A DNA stretch of 64,000 bases from Cellulomonas sp. SLBN-39. Lineage in GTDB: Bacteria > Actinomycetota > Actinomycetes > Actinomycetales > Cellulomonadaceae. The translations under genes were made by a program, and so were the position numbers. The notes beneath the pieces were generated by a model, which was not told the DNA's origin, did no database searches, and saw nothing but the letters and a program-made list of their open reading frames with translations. The DNA lies in assembly GCF_006715865.1 (NCBI RefSeq), contig NZ_VFOA01000001.1:124001-188000 (forward strand), written 5' to 3'. How positions within the stretch are numbered: position 1 is the first letter of the stretch; the number at the start of each line of letters is the position of its first letter. Shown in pieces: positions 10,125-19,208 of this stretch.

Positions 10125-11795
10125 ATGACGACGGTGACGGGGATCGACCAGGTGCTGGCCGCAGGGTCGGCGCAGGACGCGACCTGGTGGCGGCAGGCCG
10201 TCGTCTACCAGATCTACCCGCGCAGCTTCGCCGACTCGAACGGCGACGGCGTCGGCGACCTGCGCGGCATCACCGCCAGGGTCGACCACCTGCGCGACCT
10301 CGGCGTCGACGCGGTCTGGCTGAGCCCCTTCTACCCCTCGGCCCTGGCCGACGGCGGCTACGACGTCGACGACCACCGCGCCGTCGACCCCCGCATCGGC
10401 ACCCTCGACGACCTCGACGCGATGCGCACCGCCCTGCGCGCCGCCGGCATCCGCCTCGTCGTCGACATCGTCCCCAACCACACCTCGAACCGGCACGCCT
10501 GGTTCCGCGAGGCCCTCGCCTCCCCGCCCGGATCCCGCGCCCGGCAGCGCTACGTGTTCCGCCGCGGCCGCGGCGCCCACGGCGAGCTGCCGCCCAGCGA
10601 CTGGACCGCGAGCTTCGGCGGCCCGGCGTGGGAGCCCGTCGGAGACGGCGAGTGGTACCTGCACCTGTTCGCCCCCGAGCAGCCCGACCTCAACTGGGCC
10701 GACGACGATGTCCGCGCGGACTTCCTGCGCACGCTCGCGTTCTGGGCCGACCGCGGCGTCGACGGGTTCCGCATCGACGTCGCCCACGCCCTCGTCAAGG
10801 ACCTCACCGAGCCGCTGCCCTCCCAGGCCGAGCTCGACGCCCACCTCGGCGACGGCACGCACCCGCTGCAGGACCGCGACGAGGTCCACGAGATCTACCG
10901 CGAGTGGCGGCGCCTGTTCGACCGCTACGACCCGCCGCGCACCGCGGTCGCCGAGGCCTGGGTGCCCGCGCACCGGCGCGCGCGGTACGCGTCGCCGCAG
11001 GGGCTGGGGCAGGCCTTCAACTTCGACCTGCTCGAGTCCCCCTGGGACGCGGCGGCGTTCGCGTCGATCATCGAGAAGAACCTCGCGCTGGCCCACGAGT
11101 CCGGGGCGTCGTCGACGTGGGTCCTGTCCAACCACGACGTGGTCCGGCACGCCAGCCGGTACGCCCTGCCCACCGGCACGGACCTGACCGCGTGGCTGAA
11201 CGCCGACGGCACCGACCCCGCCCCGGACGAGGCGCGCGGCCTGCGCCGGGCGCGCGCCGCGACGCTGCTCATCCTCGCCCTGCCGGGCTCGGCGTACCTG
11301 TACCAGGGCGAGGAGCTCGGCCTGCCCGAGGTCGCGGACCTGCCGCGCGACGCGCTCGCGGACCCGACCCACCTGCGGTCCGGCGGTGCGCAGAAGGGCC
11401 GCGACGGCTGCCGGGTGCCGCTGCCGTGGACGTCCCACGGCCCGACGCTGGGGTTCGGCGACCAGCACGCGCACCTGCCCGTGCCGGCGTCGTTCGCGCG
11501 GTTCGCGGCCGACGCGCAGGCCGCGGACGAGTCCTCGACCCTGGCGCTGTACCGGAAGGCGCTCGCCGAGCGGCGCCGCCGGCAGACCGGGGAGATGCTG
11601 GAGTGGCTGACGGACGTCCCGCCGACGGTGGTGGCGTTCCGCCGGCCCGGCGGCTGGACGTCGGTGACGAACTTCGGGACCACGCCGGCACCGCTGCCGG
11701 CGGGTCAGGTGGTCCTCGCCAGCGGGCCGCTCGACGGCACCGGGGTGCCGGCCGAGACGACCGTGTGGCTGGAGCAGGGCACGACGGACGCGTGA
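10125..11795 (+). CDS. GH13 alpha-glucosidase (oligo-1,6-glucosidase/AglA type)
   Basis: 556 residues, cytoplasmic alpha-glucosidase splitting imported malto- or isomalto-oligosaccharides or sucrose-type sugars. GH13 motifs: VVYQIYPRSFADSNGDGVGD at the start, DIVPNHTS (region I), GFRIDVAHAL with nucleophile Asp218, VAEAW with acid/base Glu277, and SNHD with Asp338. The length and the QIYPRSF opening fit GH13 subfamilies 23/30. No signal peptide. It leads an operon with a sugar-binding lipoprotein and two permeases, under likely ROK control. A hairpin after the stop (11803-11830) may reduce read-through to the transporter genes. The exact linkage is not decided by sequence alone. Confidence 0.95.
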   Translation: MTTVTGIDQVLAAGSAQDATWWRQAVVYQIYPRSFADSNGDGVGDLRGITARVDHLRDLGVDAVWLSPFYPSALADGGYDVDDHRAVDPRIGTLDDLDAMRTALRAAGIRLVVDIVPNHTSNRHAWFREALASPPGSRARQRYVFRRGRGAHGELPPSDWTASFGGPAWEPVGDGEWYLHLFAPEQPDLNWADDDVRADFLRTLAFWADRGVDGFRIDVAHALVKDLTEPLPSQAELDAHLGDGTHPLQDRDEVHEIYREWRRLFDRYDPPRTAVAEAWVPAHRRARYASPQGLGQAFNFDLLESPWDAAAFASIIEKNLALAHESGASSTWVLSNHDVVRHASRYALPTGTDLTAWLNADGTDPAPDEARGLRRARAATLLILALPGSAYLYQGEELGLPEVADLPRDALADPTHLRSGGAQKGRDGCRVPLPWTSHGPTLGFGDQHAHLPVPASFARFAADAQAADESSTLALYRKALAERRRRQTGEMLEWLTDVPPTVVAFRRPGGWTSVTNFGTTPAPLPAGQVVLASGPLDGTGVPAETTVWLEQGTTDA

Positions 11796-11802
11796 CGCAG
11801 GA

Positions 11803-11830
11803 CGGGCGGGTGCACCGACGCACCCGCCCG
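11803..11830 (+). terminator. hairpin between alpha-glucosidase and transporter genes
   Basis: An 11-base perfect stem (11803-11813 with 11820-11830) and 6-base loop, just after the GH13 stop. No T-tract. It may be a partial terminator or a 3'-end stabiliser giving different amounts of enzyme and transporter mRNA. Confidence 0.6.
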
Positions 11831-11883
11831 GCAGGGGGCGCGGCAACGGTGCCGCGGCGACTTCGACCACCGGAGGCGACAGC

Positions 11884-13170
11884 ATGACGTCACCGTCCAC
11901 CCTGATGCGGGCCGAGCTGAGCCGCCGGGGGTTCCTGCGCGGCCTCGGGGCCGCCGGCGCGGGGCTCGCCCTCGCGTCGTGCTCCAGCGCCTCGGCGTCG
12001 TCGGGCACCACGGAGATCGTGTTCTACCAGTCCAAGCCCGAGGTCATCGGGTACTTCGGCGAGCTCATCGAGCAGTTCCACCAGTCCCAGTCCCGGGTGC
12101 GGGTGCGGCACGACTCGACGTCGAACCTCGCGGGGTCGTTCGTGCGGGAGCAGCCGCCGGACATCGGGTGCCTCAACTACAACTTCGAGATCTCCCGGTA
12201 CGTGGAGCGCGGCGCCCTCTCGGACCTGTCGGACATGCCGGAGGCGGGCCGCGTCCTGCCCGAGCTGCAGCCGCTGATCGACGTCACCGCCAGCTACCCG
12301 GGCCGCACGAGCGTGATCCCGTACTCGCTCATGGCCGCGGCGGTGCTCTACAACCGCGAGATCTTCGCCGACCTCGACCTGACGCCGCCGACGACCTGGG
12401 ACGAGCTGCTGACCCTGTGCCGCACGCTGACCGACGCGGGCGTCACGCCGATCTACTCCACGTTCAAGGACCCGTGGACGATCGCGCAGGGCCACTTCGA
12501 CTACACGGTCGGCGGCCTGGTCGACACCACGGACTTCTTCACGCAGCTCAAGGCGCAGGGCACCGACGTGGGGCCCGGCTCCCCCGTCGCCTTCCAGCAG
12601 CAGGTGCTCGAGCCCGTCCAGCGCATGCAGGAGCTCGTCGCGTTCACCAACCCGGACGCCGCCAGCCGCGGCTACGGCGACGGCAACGTGGCGTTCGCAC
12701 GCGGCGAGGCCGCCATGTACCTGCAGGGGCCGTGGGCGCTCGGGGAGATCGCCAAGACCAACCCCGACCTCGACGTCGGGGCGTTCCCGCTGCCGATGAC
12801 GGACGACCCGGCGGACCGCCAGGTCCGCGTCAACATCGACCTGGCGCTGTGGATCCCCGAGGGCTCACGGAAGAAGGAGGCGGCCCGGGAGTTCCTGGCG
12901 TTCCTCATGCAGCCGGAGGTCATCGACGCGTACAACGCCCACGCGCTCGGCTTCGGCGTCACCCAGGGCGCCGCACCCGTGACGGACCCGACGCTCGTCG
13001 AGCTGCGCGAGTACTACGACCGGGCCGCGTTCTACGTGGGCGCGTCCCAGCTGGTGCCGCAGTCGATCCCGCTGCAGAACTACACGCAGTCCCTCGCGGC
13101 CGGAGCCGCCCCCGGGCCGGTCCTGGCCACGCTCGACGCCGACTGGCGGCGGCTCGCGTTCCGCTCCTGA
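11884..13170 (+). CDS. sugar ABC transporter substrate-binding lipoprotein
   Basis: 428 residues, family 1 extracellular solute-binding protein for oligosaccharides. The N-terminus has a twin-arginine signal (SRRGFLRG, Arg14-Arg15) and a lipobox LASC with Cys33, so it is probably exported folded by Tat and lipid-anchored outside the membrane. The mature part shows the family pattern: EIVFYQSKPEVIGYFGELIEQF, a central PTTWDELLTLCRTL, and NVAFARGEAAMYLQGPWALG near residue 270. It is followed by two permease genes. Ligand unknown; the neighbouring GH13 enzyme suggests an alpha-glucoside. Confidence 0.95.
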   Translation: MTSPSTLMRAELSRRGFLRGLGAAGAGLALASCSSASASSGTTEIVFYQSKPEVIGYFGELIEQFHQSQSRVRVRHDSTSNLAGSFVREQPPDIGCLNYNFEISRYVERGALSDLSDMPEAGRVLPELQPLIDVTASYPGRTSVIPYSLMAAAVLYNREIFADLDLTPPTTWDELLTLCRTLTDAGVTPIYSTFKDPWTIAQGHFDYTVGGLVDTTDFFTQLKAQGTDVGPGSPVAFQQQVLEPVQRMQELVAFTNPDAASRGYGDGNVAFARGEAAMYLQGPWALGEIAKTNPDLDVGAFPLPMTDDPADRQVRVNIDLALWIPEGSRKKEAAREFLAFLMQPEVIDAYNAHALGFGVTQGAAPVTDPTLVELREYYDRAAFYVGASQLVPQSIPLQNYTQSLAAGAAPGPVLATLDADWRRLAFRS

Positions 13171-13206
13171 CGCCGCGCGCCGCCCACCCACGAACGGAGC
13201 CACCCG

Positions 13207-14142
13207 ATGGTCACCGCACCCACCACCCGGGCGACGTCCCGGGGCGCCCGCGCCGCGGCACCGACGCCGCCGGCCGGGGACCGCCACCGCCGCGTCCCGG
13301 GCACGTTCTACCTGTTCCTCGTGCCCACGCTCGTCGTGTTCACCCTGTCGATCACCCTGCCCGCCGTCATGGGCATCACGTTCAGCTTCACCGACTCCGT
13401 CGGGTTCGGAGAGTTCTCGTTCACCGGCCTGACCAACTACGTCGCCCTGTTCTCCGACCCCGCGATCCGCAGCTCCTACCTGTTCACGGTCGGGTTCGCG
13501 CTGGTCACGGTGCTGCTGGTCAACGTCGTCGCGTTCCTGCTGGCCGTGGGCCTGACGGCGCGGATCCGGGCCAAGGTCGCGCTGCGCACGGTGTTCGTGC
13601 TGCCCATGGTGATCTCGGGCATCGTCATCGCCTACGTCTTCAACTTCCTGTTCTCCAACTCCGTGCCGCAGCTCGGGCAGGCCCTCGGCATCGGACCGCT
13701 GGAGCAGAGCCTGCTGGCGAACCCCGACCTGGCGTGGACGACCATCGTGATCGTCACCGCGTGGCAGGCGGTGCCGTCCGCGCTGCTCATCTACATCGCG
13801 GGCATCCTGTCGATCCCCGGCGAGGTGTACGAGGCCGCCGCCATGGACGGCGCGTCCGCGCGCCGCCGCCTGGTGTCGATCACGCTGCCGCTGGTCGCCG
13901 GGTACGTCGTCATCAACCTCGTCATCGGCTTCAAGAACTTCCTCAACGCCTACGACATCATCGTCGGCCTGACCAACGGCGGTCCCGGCACCGCGACGCG
14001 CAGCGTCGCCATGACGATCTTCTCCGGGTTCACCGGCGGCGACTACGCCTACCAGATGGCCAACGCGACGATCTTCTTCCTCATCGCCGTCGTCCTGGCC
14101 GTCGCCCAGCTGCGCCTGACCCGCGGAAGGAGCGCCCTGTGA
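13207..14142 (+). CDS. sugar ABC transporter permease (MalF/UgpA type)
   Basis: 311 residues, inner-membrane permease with six expected helices; the first is FYLFLVPTLVVFTLSITLPAV near residue 35. The EAA loop that docks the ATPase reads YEAAAMDGASARRRLVSITLPL. ATG start 36 bases after the binding-protein stop with a GGAG-type site upstream. Its TGA overlaps the next gene's GTG by 4 bases. Partner of the following permease. No ATPase gene lies in the operon, so an MsiK-like shared ATPase elsewhere probably powers it, as known for actinobacterial sugar importers. Confidence 0.95.
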   Translation: MVTAPTTRATSRGARAAAPTPPAGDRHRRVPGTFYLFLVPTLVVFTLSITLPAVMGITFSFTDSVGFGEFSFTGLTNYVALFSDPAIRSSYLFTVGFALVTVLLVNVVAFLLAVGLTARIRAKVALRTVFVLPMVISGIVIAYVFNFLFSNSVPQLGQALGIGPLEQSLLANPDLAWTTIVIVTAWQAVPSALLIYIAGILSIPGEVYEAAAMDGASARRRLVSITLPLVAGYVVINLVIGFKNFLNAYDIIVGLTNGGPGTATRSVAMTIFSGFTGGDYAYQMANATIFFLIAVVLAVAQLRLTRGRSAL

Positions 14143-15035
14143 CCGCCCAGACCCTGACCACGACCACGCCCGCCCAGGTGCCGGTGACCCGGCGCCGGTT
14201 CCGCCGCCGCGGCGGCGAGGACCGCACCAGCTGGGGCACCACGACCATCCTCGCGCTGTGCACGCTGGCGGTGTTCGCCCCGCTGTACGCGACGGTGACG
14301 ATGGCGTTCAAGACGACGTCGCAGTCCGTGGACGGGCAGGTGTTCTCCCTGCCGTCCCCGGTCAGCGTCGACGGGTTCGTCGAGGCGTGGCGGTTGACCA
14401 ACTTCCCGCGCGGGTTCGCGATCTCCGTCTTCGTCACCGCCGTGACCGTGGTCGGCACCGTCGCGCTGGCATCGCTGGCCGCGTACGCGATCGCCCGCAA
14501 CTGGGACCGCCGGTTCTTCCGCTGGTCGTTCTTCTACCTGCTGGCCGCGATGTTCCTGCCGTTCCCCGTGCTGGCGCTCTCGCAGGTCAAGCTCACCGGG
14601 ATCGTCGGCCTCGCCAACCCCGTGGGCGTGGCGCTGCTGCACGTGATGTTCCAGCTCTCGTTCAGCGTGCTGCTGTTCACCGCGTTCATCCGCGGCCTGC
14701 CCGAGGAGCTCGAGGAGAGCGCCCGCCTCGACGGGGCGAGCACCTGGACGGTGTTCCGGCGTGTCGTCTTCCCGATGATGGCGCCCATGAGCGCGACCGT
14801 CGCGATCTTCGCGTTCCTCGCGTCGTGGAACGACTTCATGATGCCGTCGCTCATCACCGCCGACTCCACGCTGCAGACCCTGCCGGTGCTGCAGAGCGTG
14901 TTCCAGACGCAGTTCAGCAGCAACTACAACGTCGCGTTCGCGTCGTACCTCATGGCGATGGCGCCCGCGATCGTCGTGTACCTGTTCACCCAGCGCTGGG
15001 TGATGGCCGGTGTCACCCAGGGGGCGATCAAGTAG
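14139..15035 (+). CDS. sugar ABC transporter permease (MalG/UgpE type)
   Basis: 298 residues. Six-helix permease with the first helix near 37-57, an EAA loop reading LEESARLDGASTWTVFRRVVFPMM, and the usual MalG-type C-terminal helix ending in a short basic/polar tail. The GTG start is fixed by a GTGA overlap with the previous permease (14139-14142). It ends the operon; its last 8 bases overlap the 3' end of the convergent pseudouridine synthase gene, so no terminator is visible between them. Confidence 0.95.
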   Translation: MTAQTLTTTTPAQVPVTRRRFRRRGGEDRTSWGTTTILALCTLAVFAPLYATVTMAFKTTSQSVDGQVFSLPSPVSVDGFVEAWRLTNFPRGFAISVFVTAVTVVGTVALASLAAYAIARNWDRRFFRWSFFYLLAAMFLPFPVLALSQVKLTGIVGLANPVGVALLHVMFQLSFSVLLFTAFIRGLPEELEESARLDGASTWTVFRRVVFPMMAPMSATVAIFAFLASWNDFMMPSLITADSTLQTLPVLQSVFQTQFSSNYNVAFASYLMAMAPAIVVYLFTQRWVMAGVTQGAIK

Positions 15036-15984
15036 CGGCCGTCGGCTGCCCGACCCGCACCCCGCCCTCGGGCGCGAGCGGCAGGGACCGCACGCTGCGG
15101 AACTGCCGCTCGCGCCCGTCGACGGGGTCGGTGAACGCGACCTCCGCGGCGAGCAGCTGCAACGGGTGCCGGAAGTCGTCGGTCGGCACGTCCTTGACCA
15201 CCGGGTACAACGGGTCGTCGACGATCGGCACGCCCAGCCCCCACAGGTGCAGCCGCAGCTGGTGGGTGCGCCCCGTGCGCGGCGACAACCGGTAGACCCC
15301 GTGCCCGCCGGCCTCGCCCTCCAGCTCCACGAGCGTCTCGGCGTTGACCCGCGCCCCCGGCACCACCTCGGCCTGCCACGACCCGTTCTGCTTGCGGATG
15401 TGGTTGCGCACCACCACCGGCAGCTCCAGGTCCTCGCGCAGCGGCGCCAGCGCCCGGTACGTCTTGGTGACCGCCCGCCGCTCGAACGCCGTCTGGTACG
15501 GCCCCCGCCACCGCTGCTCCGTGGCCAGCATCAGCAGCCCCGACGTCACCCGGTCCAGCCGGTGCAGCGGCGAGAGCTCCGGCAGCCCCAGCTCCGCGCG
15601 CAGGCGCACGACCACCGACTGCATCACGTGCCGGCCCCGCGGGATCGTCGCCAGGAACGCCGGCTTGTCGACGACGACGAGCCGCTCGTCGCGGTGCACC
15701 ACCACGACCTCGCCCGGCACGTCCGCCTCCACCGGCAGGTCGCGGTGGAACCACACGAACGACTGCGGCACGTACGGGTCGCCGTCCCGCACCGCCCGCC
15801 CGTCGGCGTCGACGAACCGCCCCGCGTCGAGCATCTCCGCGACGTCCACGTGCTCCGGCAGCCGGTGCCGCAGCCACGCGCCCATCGTGGCCCAGCCGTC
15901 CGCCCGCCCCCGCACCTTGTTCGGCGTGCAGATCCGCGCGGCGTCCAACCCGTGCCGCGACGGGAGCGGTGAACGAGGAGGCAC
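15028..15984 (-). CDS. RluA-family pseudouridine synthase
   Basis: 318 residues. Isomerises specific uridines to pseudouridine in rRNA or tRNA. The RluA signature HRLDRVTSG carries catalytic Asp144; KTYRAL and the RTGRTHQLRLHL block (near 240) are also present. An N-terminal S4-like stretch with GAWLRHRLPE and DGDPYV precedes the domain. A -10 box TAGCAT (15996-15991) ends 6 bases before the GTG, so the transcript is probably leaderless and this GTG is the start. The target site is not predictable. Its 3' end overlaps the sugar permease on the other strand. Confidence 0.93.
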   Translation of the reverse strand: MPPRSPLPSRHGLDAARICTPNKVRGRADGWATMGAWLRHRLPEHVDVAEMLDAGRFVDADGRAVRDGDPYVPQSFVWFHRDLPVEADVPGEVVVVHRDERLVVVDKPAFLATIPRGRHVMQSVVVRLRAELGLPELSPLHRLDRVTSGLLMLATEQRWRGPYQTAFERRAVTKTYRALAPLREDLELPVVVRNHIRKQNGSWQAEVVPGARVNAETLVELEGEAGGHGVYRLSPRTGRTHQLRLHLWGLGVPIVDDPLYPVVKDVPTDDFRHPLQLLAAEVAFTDPVDGRERQFRSVRSLPLAPEGGVRVGQPTAAT

Positions 15985-16136
15985 CGGGCCATGCTACGGA
16001 TGCCGGACGGGGCCAGAGCATTGCATCGACCCGCCCGTGCACGACGTGGAGCAGCACGATCGAGGCCGGCGGCGCGGCGCGGCCGAACGGGTGAGGCCCG
16101 TCGAGCGGTGCGCCCCGAGGTGCGAGCATCGGCGGC

Positions 16137-17294
16137 GTGGCGCGTCTGACGGGTGAGCTCGACCGGGTCCTCGGGACCGACTTCGGCCTCCTCACCGTCC
16201 ATCAGAACCCCGCCTTCGGCGACGTCGACTCGAACGCGTACGCGAGCAGCGCCCCCGGCATCGTGGATGTGGTGTGCGGCGGGAGGAACCCCACGATCCA
16301 TGCACGTCTGGAGGTGTGGGACGACCGGCCGCCCGAGCCAGCCAGCCTGTGGGAGGACTGCGACGTGCTGCCGTGGCGCTCGCTCCCCGGGGCCGGGCCC
16401 GCGTACGTCGCCGGCTTCGACCCGCCCGACGGCGAGGGGCTCGACGTCGACGATCTGGTCGATGCCCGGGTGCAGGTGCTGGCTCACGGTCGCCACCAGC
16501 CGGACGAGGGTCCGGACGCGACCGTCGAGCGGTACCTGTTCCGGTTCTGGCCGGAGCCGATGCCGGACCCGTTGGATGGTCCACCCCGTCGCATCGCCGG
16601 ACGCCGTCCCGCCGAGAGGGAGCGCACGCCGTGGTCTGGCGCCGTGCACGGGTGGCATCTCGCCGGATGGGGTGTCGCGCTGTCCTGCATCCCGGCGTTC
16701 GACGACCTGCTCCGACGTGTCGAGCTCCACGGCGAACCGTTCTCTGAGGACACGCTCGGCGACGGTCTCGTGCAGCCGACCCAGGCGACGGCGGCAGACC
16801 CGTGGGAGAGGGCCGCACTCGGCGAGCCGCCCGGCAGAACCGTTCCCGCGCCCCAGAGCGAGACGCGGCTGGTGGCTGTCGCACGCGCCGCGCGGATGCC
16901 GGAGATCGTCACCTACCGTCATGCGCTCGAGGCACTCGTCCGGCTGGGACTCCTCGGCCAGGTGGAGACCGCCCAGGGGCCGCGGATGGTGCCGAACCCG
17001 TCGCCGAGGAGAGCAGCCGACGTCCTGCCCGTGCCGGAAGCAGACCGGCACAGGTACGCGACCGCCCCGTTCCTCGACCACACCGTCCTCGCTCACGAGC
17101 TGCGGGCGCTCGCCGCCTGGTCTCCCGGCGGCGCTCTGAGGACCACGGTGGGCCGTGTCGCGGTCCGGCTGTCCGTCCCCGCGAGCGATGTCGTCGGGGC
17201 GCTGCGGTACACGGCAGCCGACACGCCGTCATGCGCCGAGCTGCCCGACGGAGAGCTCACGGCGGCCTCGACGTTCAGCCTCCTCGCACGATGA
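16137..17294 (+). CDS. two-domain uncharacterised protein (ComJ-like N-terminus, winged-helix-like C-terminus)
   Basis: 385 residues, function unknown. Residues 1-150 look like a beta-rich domain common in actinobacterial orphan proteins: LLTVHQNPAF, then WEDCDVLPW, then ERYLFRFWPEP, reminiscent of ComJ/immunity-type folds. Residues about 235-290 (RLVAVARAARMP then ALEALVRLGLLGQVE) look like a winged helix, and the WHLAGWGVAL stretch recalls proteins labelled DUF6042; that match is from memory and unchecked. No signal peptide or membrane segment. It stands alone between convergent/divergent neighbours at the edge of the accessory region. It could be an immunity or defence-linked protein, but nothing proves it. 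Confidence 0.8.
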   Translation: MARLTGELDRVLGTDFGLLTVHQNPAFGDVDSNAYASSAPGIVDVVCGGRNPTIHARLEVWDDRPPEPASLWEDCDVLPWRSLPGAGPAYVAGFDPPDGEGLDVDDLVDARVQVLAHGRHQPDEGPDATVERYLFRFWPEPMPDPLDGPPRRIAGRRPAERERTPWSGAVHGWHLAGWGVALSCIPAFDDLLRRVELHGEPFSEDTLGDGLVQPTQATAADPWERAALGEPPGRTVPAPQSETRLVAVARAARMPEIVTYRHALEALVRLGLLGQVETAQGPRMVPNPSPRRAADVLPVPEADRHRYATAPFLDHTVLAHELRALAAWSPGGALRTTVGRVAVRLSVPASDVVGALRYTAADTPSCAELPDGELTAASTFSLLAR

Positions 17295-17422
17295 CCGCAG
17301 CCCGCCTCACTCCCTGCACACGCTGACGTGACCGGTGCTCGACGCACGGCCCTCCGCCGCCCGGAGTAGAGCTGACCCGGGCATGACGAGCGCGGCCACG
17401 TGACGCGCCCGAGTATTGCCTC

Positions 17423-18916
17423 GTGACGACCTCGACCCGCGGGCTGCGTCGCCGGTGGCTGTTCGCCGACCAGCTCGGGCCGCACTTCCTCGACCACCCC
17501 GACCAGCCCGTGCTGCTCGTGGAGTCGCGGGCGGCGTTCCGGCGCCGGCGCTACCACCGGCAGAAGGCGCACCTGGTGCTGTCCGCGCTGCGGCACCGCG
17601 CCGCCGAGCTCGGCGACCAGGCCGTCGTGGTCCGCGCCGACACGTACGGGGAGGCCCTCGCCCAGGTCGACGAGCCCCTCGACGTGTGCGCGCCCACGTC
17701 ACGCGGCGCGCTGCGCCTCGTCGAGGGCCGACCCGGGCTGGAGGTGCTCCCCCACCGGGGCTTCGTCACCGCCCGCGACGACTTCGAGCGCTGGGCCGGT
17801 GCGCAGCGCGGCAGCCTGCGCCTAGAGCACTTCTACCGCACCGCCCGCCGCGTGCACGGCGTGCTCATGGACGGCGACGCCCCGGCGGGCGGCCGGTGGA
17901 ACTTCGACCAGGAGAACCGCGAGCCCCCGCCCCGCACGCCCCGCCTCGACGTGCCGGCCCCGTGGCTGCCGGAGGAGGACGACATCGACGCCGAGGTCCG
18001 CGCCGACCTCGACCGCTGGGAGGCCGACGGCGACGTCACCTTCGTGGGCCGCGACGGCCCGCGCCGGTTCGCCGTCACGCGCGCCGAAGCTGTGGCCGCC
18101 CTCGACCGCTTCGTCGAGCACCGCCTGCCGACGTTCGGCCGCTACGAGGACGCCATGCTCGCCGCGGACCCGTGGATGTCCCACTCGATGCTCTCCGCCC
18201 CCATGAACCTCGGCCTGATCGACCCCCGCGAGGCCATCGACCGCGCCGAGCACGCCTACCGCACCGGTCACGCCCCGATCGCCGCCGTCGAGGGCTACGT
18301 CCGCCAGATCCTCGGCTGGCGCGACTACGTCTGGCACGTCTACTGGCACACCGGCCCCGACTACCGCGAGAGCAACGCCCTGGCCGCCCGCACCCCGCTG
18401 CCCACCTGGTTCACCGACCTCGACGCCGACGCCGTCGAGGCCCGCTGCCTGCGCGAGACCCTCGCCCAGGTCCGCGACACCGGCTGGGTCCACCACATCC
18501 CCCGCCTCATGGTGCTCGGCAACTGGGCCCTGCAGCGCGGCTACGACCCTGGCGCGCTCACCGACTGGTTCCACGAGTCCTTCGTCGACGGCTACGCCTG
18601 GGTCATGGCCGCCAACGTCCTCGGGATGAGCCAGCACGCCGACGGCGGCTTCATGGCCACCAAGCCCTACGCCTCCGGCGGCGCCTACATCAAGCGCATG
18701 TCCGACTACTGCGGCGGCTGCCGCTACCGCCCCGACGTCCGCGTCGGCGACGACGCCTGCCCCTTCACCGCCGGCTACTGGTGGTTCCTCCACCGCAACC
18801 GCGACACCCTCGCCCCCAACCACCGCATGGCCCAGCCCCTCGCCGGCCTCACCCGCCTCCGCGACCGCGACGCCCTCGTCGACCAGGAACACCGCCGCGG
18901 CCCGGAGCCACCCTGA
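17423..18916 (+). CDS. iron-sulfur bacterial cryptochrome/(6-4) photolyase (FeS-BCP, PhrB-like)
   Basis: 497 residues, a flavoprotein that repairs UV (6-4) photoproducts by light. The N-terminal part is the DUF-type antenna domain of FeS-BCPs (WLFADQLGPHFL); the C-terminal FAD domain has LGWRDYVWHVYWH and MVLGNWALQRGY. Four cysteines, C342, C430, C433 and C446, are spaced 88-3-13, the same spacing as the 4Fe-4S ligands of Agrobacterium PhrB (350/438/441/454). That is strong evidence for the cluster. GTG start; no clear ribosome site. Monocistronic; next on the plus side there is only the HNH remnant on the opposite strand. Confidence 0.95.
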   Translation: MTTSTRGLRRRWLFADQLGPHFLDHPDQPVLLVESRAAFRRRRYHRQKAHLVLSALRHRAAELGDQAVVVRADTYGEALAQVDEPLDVCAPTSRGALRLVEGRPGLEVLPHRGFVTARDDFERWAGAQRGSLRLEHFYRTARRVHGVLMDGDAPAGGRWNFDQENREPPPRTPRLDVPAPWLPEEDDIDAEVRADLDRWEADGDVTFVGRDGPRRFAVTRAEAVAALDRFVEHRLPTFGRYEDAMLAADPWMSHSMLSAPMNLGLIDPREAIDRAEHAYRTGHAPIAAVEGYVRQILGWRDYVWHVYWHTGPDYRESNALAARTPLPTWFTDLDADAVEARCLRETLAQVRDTGWVHHIPRLMVLGNWALQRGYDPGALTDWFHESFVDGYAWVMAANVLGMSQHADGGFMATKPYASGGAYIKRMSDYCGGCRYRPDVRVGDDACPFTAGYWWFLHRNRDTLAPNHRMAQPLAGLTRLRDRDALVDQEHRRGPEPP

Positions 18917-18965
18917 GCCGCACGAGTCCGGTCCGCCCTTGACCCGATCGAACGGATGCTCCGGG

Positions 18966-19208
18966 TCAACGGGCCGCGAGAGAGTCGGCGTACCGCCGCT
19001 CGAGTCGTGCCTCGTCGGGCCGGTCTCGCTTCGACCTCGGGACGACCATCAGCGGCCGGTCGTGGTGATCCTGGATCCCGTGGCGCAGCATCGGCCCATC
19101 GACCTCTTCGAGGATGTCCTTCCTGACATGGACCGTCAGGTCTGGCCGGATGCCGAGGATGTTGGCGTCGTACGCACCGTGGTGGATCTTGCACAGCGCG
19201 CCGGCGGA
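18966..19208 (-). pseudogene. 3' remnant of an HNH endonuclease
   Basis: Immediately after the AbiEii stop (19211-19209), in the same frame, an open stretch of about 80 codons continues to TGA at 18966. It reads ALCKIHHGAYDANILGIRPD, then DILEEVDGPMLRHGIQ, then PDEARLERRYA. This is the recognisable C-terminal end of bacterial HNH restriction-type endonucleases, including the last HNH His (KIHH). There is no start codon with a ribosome site, and the N-terminal part is gone. A deletion probably joined the AbiE locus to the tail of a restriction gene. Unlikely to be expressed as a working protein. Confidence 0.75.
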
